From Nitrosopumilus sp. BACL13 MAG-121220-bin23 (GTDB lineage Archaea > Thermoproteota > Nitrososphaeria > Nitrososphaerales > Nitrosopumilaceae), in contig LIAL01000056.1 in NCBI GenBank assembly GCA_001437625.1, positions 1-7,194 of the forward strand: a DNA stretch of 7,194 nt, read 5' to 3'. A model generated the notes under the pieces. That model did not search any database. It was not told the origin of the DNA and worked only from the letters and a program-made list of their open reading frames with translations. Shown piece by piece: positions 4,630 through 7,194 of the stretch. The translations under genes were made by a program, and so were the position numbers. Positions within the stretch are counted from its first letter, which is position 1; the number at the start of each line of letters is the position of its first letter.

Positions 4630-5160
4630 TTAGTCTTGTATGATTTGATTAAACAATTCTTTTAATTTTGGATGAGTAATCTCATTTTCTGCAGATTTAA
4701 AAAATGACTCAATTGCCTCTTTAGATGCACCCTCTTTTTGATACATTTTTGCTTGTAATGCCATTTCTAATTTATCAATTTGATGCACAATTTTAGATTC
4801 AGGAGATTCCTGCTTTTGATATTCTTCCCAAATTTGAGCATATTGTAATTTTATGGCATCGGGCAAGGCGTTAATTATTTCATCATATGCATTATTTTCT
4901 ATTTTTATTTTATTTTCTTTACTTATTTGATTGGGAGTATAATCTCCAATTTTTGATTCAGCCAAATCATGTAGCAGTATCATTTTTAGTATTTTCTCAG
5001 AATTATAATTTTCTAAATCAGATATCACCATACCCATTATGGCCATAGAATAACTGTGATCAGATACAGATTCGGGGTGTTTTAGAGATAATTTGTTTAT
5101 CCATCCCTGTCTAGAAATATTTTTTAAATTTACTGCAGTTTTAAAAAAATCTAAAATCAT
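4630..5160 (-). CDS. HD-domain phosphohydrolase, 5'-deoxynucleotidase (YfbR/HDDC2-type)
   Basis: A 176-residue HD-domain enzyme predicted to remove the 5' phosphate from deoxynucleoside monophosphates in the cytoplasm. Visible family motifs are R17-Q-G-W20, E30-S-V-S-D-H35-S-Y, H64-D65-L-A-E68, G72-D-Y-T-P76, and D129-K-L-E-M-A-L-Q in the last metal-binding helix. H35, H64, D65 and D129 are the expected metal ligands, and E68 the catalytic acid. The length is right for the family. The ATG at 5160 has no TATA box at leaderless distance. Instead a strong Shine-Dalgarno site (5187-5182) precedes a five-codon minicistron (5174-5157) whose stop overlaps this ATG as ATGA. It is divergent from the cobalamin adenosyltransferase. 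Exact substrate is inferred from the family. Confidence 0.85.
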   Translation of the reverse strand: MILDFFKTAVNLKNISRQGWINKLSLKHPESVSDHSYSMAIMGMVISDLENYNSEKILKMILLHDLAESKIGDYTPNQISKENKIKIENNAYDEIINALPDAIKLQYAQIWEEYQKQESPESKIVHQIDKLEMALQAKMYQKEGASKEAIESFFKSAENEITHPKLKELFNQIIQD

Positions 5161-5174
5161 GATACATTATACAT
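5157..5174 (-). other. Five-codon minicistron (MYNVS) overlapping the HD-gene start
   Basis: The minus strand reads ATG TAT AAT GTA TCA TGA; the stop TGA overlaps the HD-gene start in ATGA. It lies seven bases after AGGAGA, the best ribosome site in the window, whereas the HD-gene ATG is 21 bases from that site. Ribosomes recruited here could finish the mini-peptide and restart on the HD gene. Confidence 0.35.
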
Positions 5175-5181
5175 ATTATTT

Positions 5182-5187
5182 TCTCCT
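5182..5187 (-). promoter_or_regulatory. Shine-Dalgarno site AGGAGA
   Basis: AGGAGA on the minus strand has ideal seven-base spacing to the ATG at 5174 and poor 21-base spacing to the HD-gene ATG at 5160. Such sites are rare in this leaderless-dominated window. Confidence 0.5.
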
Positions 5188-5220
5188 AATGAATTTTCAT
5201 GTTTGATTTTTCGAATCACA

Positions 5221-5230
5221 TAATAATTAA
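5221..5230. promoter_or_regulatory. Shared AT-rich box of the divergent HD/adenosyltransferase promoter
   Basis: TAATAATTAA is centred about 23 bases before the ATG at 5248, fitting a leaderless plus-strand start. Read on the minus strand (TTAATTATTA) it would place a transcript start near 5199, giving a short leader that includes the AGGAGA site. Both genes could use the one AT-rich core. Confidence 0.4.
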
Positions 5231-5247
5231 GTCAAATTAAACAAAAT

Positions 5248-5784
5248 ATGAAAATTTACACAAAAACAGGAGATGATGGAAATACAGGTTTACAAGGTAA
5301 TTTTAGAATTGCAAAATCACATCCACGAATTATGGCATATGGGACAGTCGATGAAGCAAATGCGGCAATCGGTATTGTTTTAACAAATGTACTAGATGAG
5401 GACGTTAGTCAACTTTTGAGTCAAATTCAAAATGATTTATTTTTACTTGGTTCTGATTTATCCAACCAGAATCTAAATGATCCTAAAAACAGAGTCTCAT
5501 TAGAGATGATTGAGAAATTAGAAAAATCAATTGATCTATTTGAATTGGAATTAGCCCCACTAACAAATTTCATTCTACCTGGGGGAAATTTAGCAGCTGC
5601 ACAGACACATCAAGTTAGAACAATTGTAAGACGGGCAGAAACACTAGTAGTAAAATTAAGCGATAAAGATGAAATTAATTCAAATTGCATAAAATACCTC
5701 AACAGGCTGTCTGATTTGATGTTTGTATTGGGTCGATTGATCAATAAACGAAAAGGGATAGAAGACATCCTCTGGAAACCATAA
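5248..5784 (+). CDS. ATP:cob(I)alamin adenosyltransferase, PduO/MMAB type
   Basis: Transfers the adenosyl group of ATP to cob(I)alamin, giving coenzyme B12. The family signature is complete: residues 5-15 T-K-T-G-D-D-G-N-T-G-L (ATP-binding N-terminal loop), 26-42 P-R-I-M-A-Y-G-T-V-D-E-A-N-A-A-I-G, 111-131 P-G-G then A-A-x-x-H121 and R124, R128, R129, E131, and 150-163 Y-L-N-R-L-S-D-L-M-F-V-L-G-R. The length (178) is typical. In thaumarchaea the product is needed by methylmalonyl-CoA mutase of the 3-hydroxypropionate/4-hydroxybutyrate cycle and by B12-dependent ribonucleotide reductase. The ATG is preceded by TAATAATTAA near -23. It is followed by a T8 run and a tRNA gene; it shares its promoter region with the divergent HD enzyme. 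Confidence 0.93.
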   Translation: MKIYTKTGDDGNTGLQGNFRIAKSHPRIMAYGTVDEANAAIGIVLTNVLDEDVSQLLSQIQNDLFLLGSDLSNQNLNDPKNRVSLEMIEKLEKSIDLFELELAPLTNFILPGGNLAAAQTHQVRTIVRRAETLVVKLSDKDEINSNCIKYLNRLSDLMFVLGRLINKRKGIEDILWKP

Positions 5785-5815
5785 AAAGACAAACTTTAAT
5801 GTCTCACTTGGAGTA

Positions 5816-5823
5816 TTTTTTTT
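5816..5823 (+). terminator. Oligo-T terminator between adenosyltransferase and tRNA
   Basis: Eight T in a row lie 32 bases after the adenosyltransferase stop and end three bases before the tRNA. They probably end the upstream transcript; an ACTTTAATG box (about 5792-5800) could start the tRNA transcript. Confidence 0.4.
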
Positions 5824-5826
5824 AGT

Positions 5827-5900
5827 GCCAGGGTAGCTCAGCCTGGAAGAGCACTCGGCTGAAGACCGGGCTGTCGCTTGTTCAAATCATGCCCCTGGCA
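5827..5900 (+). tRNA. tRNA-Phe (GAA)
   Basis: A full cloverleaf folds by hand. The acceptor GCCAGGG pairs with CCCTGGC (5827-5833/5893-5899). Then T8-A9, D stem GCTC/GAGC, anticodon stem CTCGG/CCGGG around loop CTGAAGA with anticodon GAA at 5861-5863, variable loop CTGTC, T arm GCTTG-TTCAAAT-CATGC, and discriminator A at 5900. GAA with A73 is phenylalanine. CCA is not encoded and no intron is seen. Two oddities: a T-T mismatch in the middle of the T stem, and flanking AGT (5824-5826) that pairs with A73 and the next two bases, lengthening the outer helix to ten pairs in the precursor. Confidence 0.9.
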
Positions 5901-6085
5901 CTCTTAGTTTTACAAGGAATCTAAACGAAGTTGATGGAGTTTTAAGCGTAATTACGACAAAGTTGAAAAGGGCTTGGGAAATGTGCGAGTCTAAGAGAGT
6001 TAGAGCAAATCTAGCATATTACCGATTTGATAATAAAATCAAGTACCGGCTAAAATGCAGCTATTTGTTGTGTCATCAAATATAG
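5900..6085 (+). other. Open frame directly behind the tRNA, possible gene remnant
   Basis: One plus-strand frame is open from inside the tRNA to a TAG at 6083-6085. It reads as protein (RNLNEVDGVLSVITTKLKRA, then WEMCESKRVRANLAYYRFDN, then KIKY). There is no ATG or GTG in its first part; a TTG (KLKRA...) or the ATG in WEMC would leave a short product. The last 47 bases overlap the 3' end of the minus-strand gene at 6039, including its repeat. The stretch seems more G+C-rich than other spacers. A piece of a gene left by integration beside a tRNA is possible, but I see no recombinase motif; a structured RNA is the alternative. Confidence 0.3.
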
Positions 6086-6785
6086 TTCCGGCTCCACATT
6101 GTGAATTAGTTTGAGTACCGGCTAAAATGCAGCTATTTGTTGTGTCATCAAATATAGTTCCGGCTCCACATTTAGAAGCAGAATCAGATTCTACAGTAAT
6201 AGTAATTTCTTTTGGCAATGGTTTGTTATCTCCAATTGAAGATATTGTTTTATCAAATGTACCTCCCATAACAACATCTGCGCCAATTATAGCTAAAATT
6301 GCTAAAACTCCCACTACCAGGAGAATATTTTTTTTACTTCTATCTGTAGATTTGTGTTTAGATATTCCTTCAATTATGTTCTCAGATGTATCTTCAGCAA
6401 CAACATCATCTTTTATTTCAGGTTTTTTTATATCACTACCACAATCAAGACAAAATTTTGAATTTACAGGAATAGACTTTCCACATTTCCAACAATAGAT
6501 GTGATCTAATTCCATTATATCGTCTTTAGATTTATTTTCAACATTTTCCTCAGAAGTCATATCCTCAGAGTCTTCTTCAAATAGATTATCGCCACGAATT
6601 TTTGCAAGTTGTTTTTGAGTTTTGATTTGTTCAATATACTCATAAATTAAATGATCAAGATATACCCTATCTGAACCATATACGGTTCTTTTTTGTTTTA
6701 ACATTAGTTTGATGTGCTCTAATCGATAAGCGTCTCCCACGTTCATGTTGATTAAGATGTTTACTTGATCTAGTAAAGATTGCAA
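6039..6785 (-). CDS. Zinc-ribbon, single-pass membrane protein with duplicated Cys-motif C-terminus, 248 aa
   Basis: Domains in order: an N-terminal helical domain (about 1-60) with N-V-G-D-A-Y-R-L-E-H-I...Y36-G-S-D-x-x-Y-L, a pattern I associate with archaeal membrane-linked proteins; an acidic linker; a zinc ribbon C98-x2-C101-x10-C112-x2-C115; a second linker; one membrane helix (about 153-173); and an exported tail with two identical CGAGTIFDDTTNSCILAGT blocks, each with a Cys pair (206/219, 230/243). The topology is probably cytoplasmic zinc ribbon, external Cys tail. The start is TTG at 6785: a TTGTTAAGTC box lies near -27, upstream stops close the frame, and the only nearby ATG (6799) is out of frame. 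The tail may form disulfides or bind other surface proteins; function unknown. Confidence 0.8.
   Translation of the reverse strand: MQSLLDQVNILINMNVGDAYRLEHIKLMLKQKRTVYGSDRVYLDHLIYEYIEQIKTQKQLAKIRGDNLFEEDSEDMTSEENVENKSKDDIMELDHIYCWKCGKSIPVNSKFCLDCGSDIKKPEIKDDVVAEDTSENIIEGISKHKSTDRSKKNILLVVGVLAILAIIGADVVMGGTFDKTISSIGDNKPLPKEITITVESDSASKCGAGTIFDDTTNSCILAGTQTNSQCGAGTIFDDTTNSCILAGT
6042..6172. repeat. Perfect 59-base direct repeat, period 72 bases
   Basis: Bases 6042-6100 are identical to 6114-6172, with 13 bases between them, making a 72-base (24-codon) tandem unit at the 3' end of the zinc-ribbon protein gene. Total identity, including third codon positions, shows a recent duplication or ongoing homogenisation. 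The stop codon follows directly after the last copy. Confidence 0.9.
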
Positions 6786-6944
6786 TAATTTTTCATCGTT
6801 ATCCTAGGACTTAACAATACGCATTACAAGGTAGTGGATTCAGGTTTAGATTGTTAATGAACTGTATAGAATGTCTTTAGATGTGGCCATTCTATTCCAT
6901 AATTGAAACATTTAGAGAATTATTCATATTTTTGTGCCTAATTT

Positions 6945-7136
6945 TTAAGTATTAATGAACACGTTTGAGTTAGATGTAGTTATCATTTCTACGGACTGGA
7001 CTGACATGTTCTCTTTTTTTGAAATTTTTAGTAATTCCTCCGAATGTTCTTCCTTCAAGTGTTTCAGAAATTCTATTTCTTCAACATTATTACACTTAAA
7101 ATTACACGAGGGGAATACACAATCAAAATTCAACAA
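6945..7136 (-). CDS. Small C2H2-type zinc-finger-like protein, 63 aa
   Basis: The N-terminal half carries a compact zinc-finger pattern, F4-D-C6-x4-C11-x3-C15 followed by F23-L-K-H26-L-x3-H31. The natural ligand set is C6, C11, H26 and H31 (C-x4-C-x14-H-x4-H), with C15 spare. A charged helix and a serine/threonine/asparagine-rich tail follow (TTSNSNVFINT). Tiny zinc-finger proteins of this layout are common in archaea and may bind nucleic acid or protein; the role here is unknown. The start is one of two consecutive TTG codons (7136 or 7133), with no ATG in frame; a TATA-like TTTATAATAAA lies upstream near 7181-7191 and would give a leader of about 25 bases. The overlapping plus-strand frame (6955-7155) lacks any motif. 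Confidence 0.65.
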   Translation of the reverse strand: MLNFDCVFPSCNFKCNNVEEIEFLKHLKEEHSEELLKISKKENMSVQSVEMITTSNSNVFINT

Positions 7137-7180
7137 ATGGACTATACCAGTCTAGTAAAAAAATTCATCTAATGATAAAA

Positions 7181-7194
7181 TTTATTATAAATTA
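7181..7194. promoter_or_regulatory. TATA-like box at the right edge
   Basis: TTTATTATAAATTA is a strong TATA-like stretch readable on both strands. On the minus strand (TTTATAATAAA) it could start the zinc-finger gene transcript near 7161; on the plus strand it could serve a gene starting just beyond the window. Confidence 0.4.

Noticed and set aside
5610..5792. Minus-strand frame opposite the adenosyltransferase
   Set aside because: It lies within conserved catalytic motifs of the sense gene.
6042..6172. CRISPR-like direct repeats
   Set aside because: There are only two copies, they lie inside a coding frame with a 24-codon period, and no cas genes are present.
6127..6498. Plus-strand frame of 123 codons
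   Set aside because: It is antisense to the zinc ribbon, membrane helix and Cys repeat of the minus-strand gene.
6881..6955. 24-codon hydrophobic plus-strand frame (MWPFYSII...)
   Set aside because: It is very short, has no ribosome site or TATA box at good spacing, and is AT-rich enough to arise by chance. The gap 6786-6944 otherwise shows nothing.
6955..7155. Plus-strand frame opposite the zinc-finger gene
   Set aside because: It has an ATG, but its serine/phenylalanine-rich product lacks any motif, while the minus strand has ordered Cys and His.

Overview
The window looks like a stretch of chromosome from an ammonia-oxidising archaeon of the Nitrososphaerota (Thaumarchaeota), most likely a Nitrosopumilus-like lineage. 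The grounds are the low G+C content, the many genes whose start codon lies about 24-28 bases below a TATA-like box (leaderless promoters), the scarcity of Shine-Dalgarno sites, the many tiny unassigned proteins, and the best-recognised genes (succinate dehydrogenase membrane anchors, PduO-type cobalamin adenosyltransferase, a zinc-ribbon membrane protein). This is inference from style and gene content, not from a database match.

Layout. Positions 1-2082 hold six small proteins of unknown function on alternating strands, including one cut by the left edge; two convergent genes share a palindromic TTAA as their stop codons. Positions 2175-3006 form a block bounded by a 16-base direct repeat (15/16 identical). 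It carries a 217-residue protein with a possible winged-helix start, preceded and overlapped by an open frame without a normal start codon. Positions 3032-3477 hold a two-helix membrane protein and a 51-codon frame; each begins at or in a copy of a 32-base element that recurs in front of the TPR gene at 4293.

Positions 3510-4249 encode SdhC and SdhD, the membrane part of complex II. The two overlap at TTGA, and SdhC lacks a convincing start codon. A TPR protein follows, then, convergent to it, an HD-domain nucleotidase (5'-deoxynucleotidase/HDDC2 type). The HD gene is divergent from a cobalamin adenosyltransferase. Next come tRNA-Phe(GAA), an open frame just behind the tRNA, a minus-strand zinc-ribbon/membrane protein whose C-terminus is a perfect 24-residue tandem duplication, and a small zinc-finger-like protein near the right edge.

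Functional links. SdhCD would serve central carbon metabolism and electron transfer. The adenosyltransferase makes coenzyme B12, used in these archaea by methylmalonyl-CoA mutase and by B12-dependent ribonucleotide reductase; the divergent HD enzyme may trim deoxynucleotide pools. No CRISPR array, complete insertion sequence or rRNA is present. The parts most worth a second look are the direct-repeat-bounded block at 2175-3006, the triplicated 32-base promoter/leader element, the anomalous SdhC start, the SD-led minicistron in front of the HD gene, and the repeated C-terminus of the zinc-ribbon protein.
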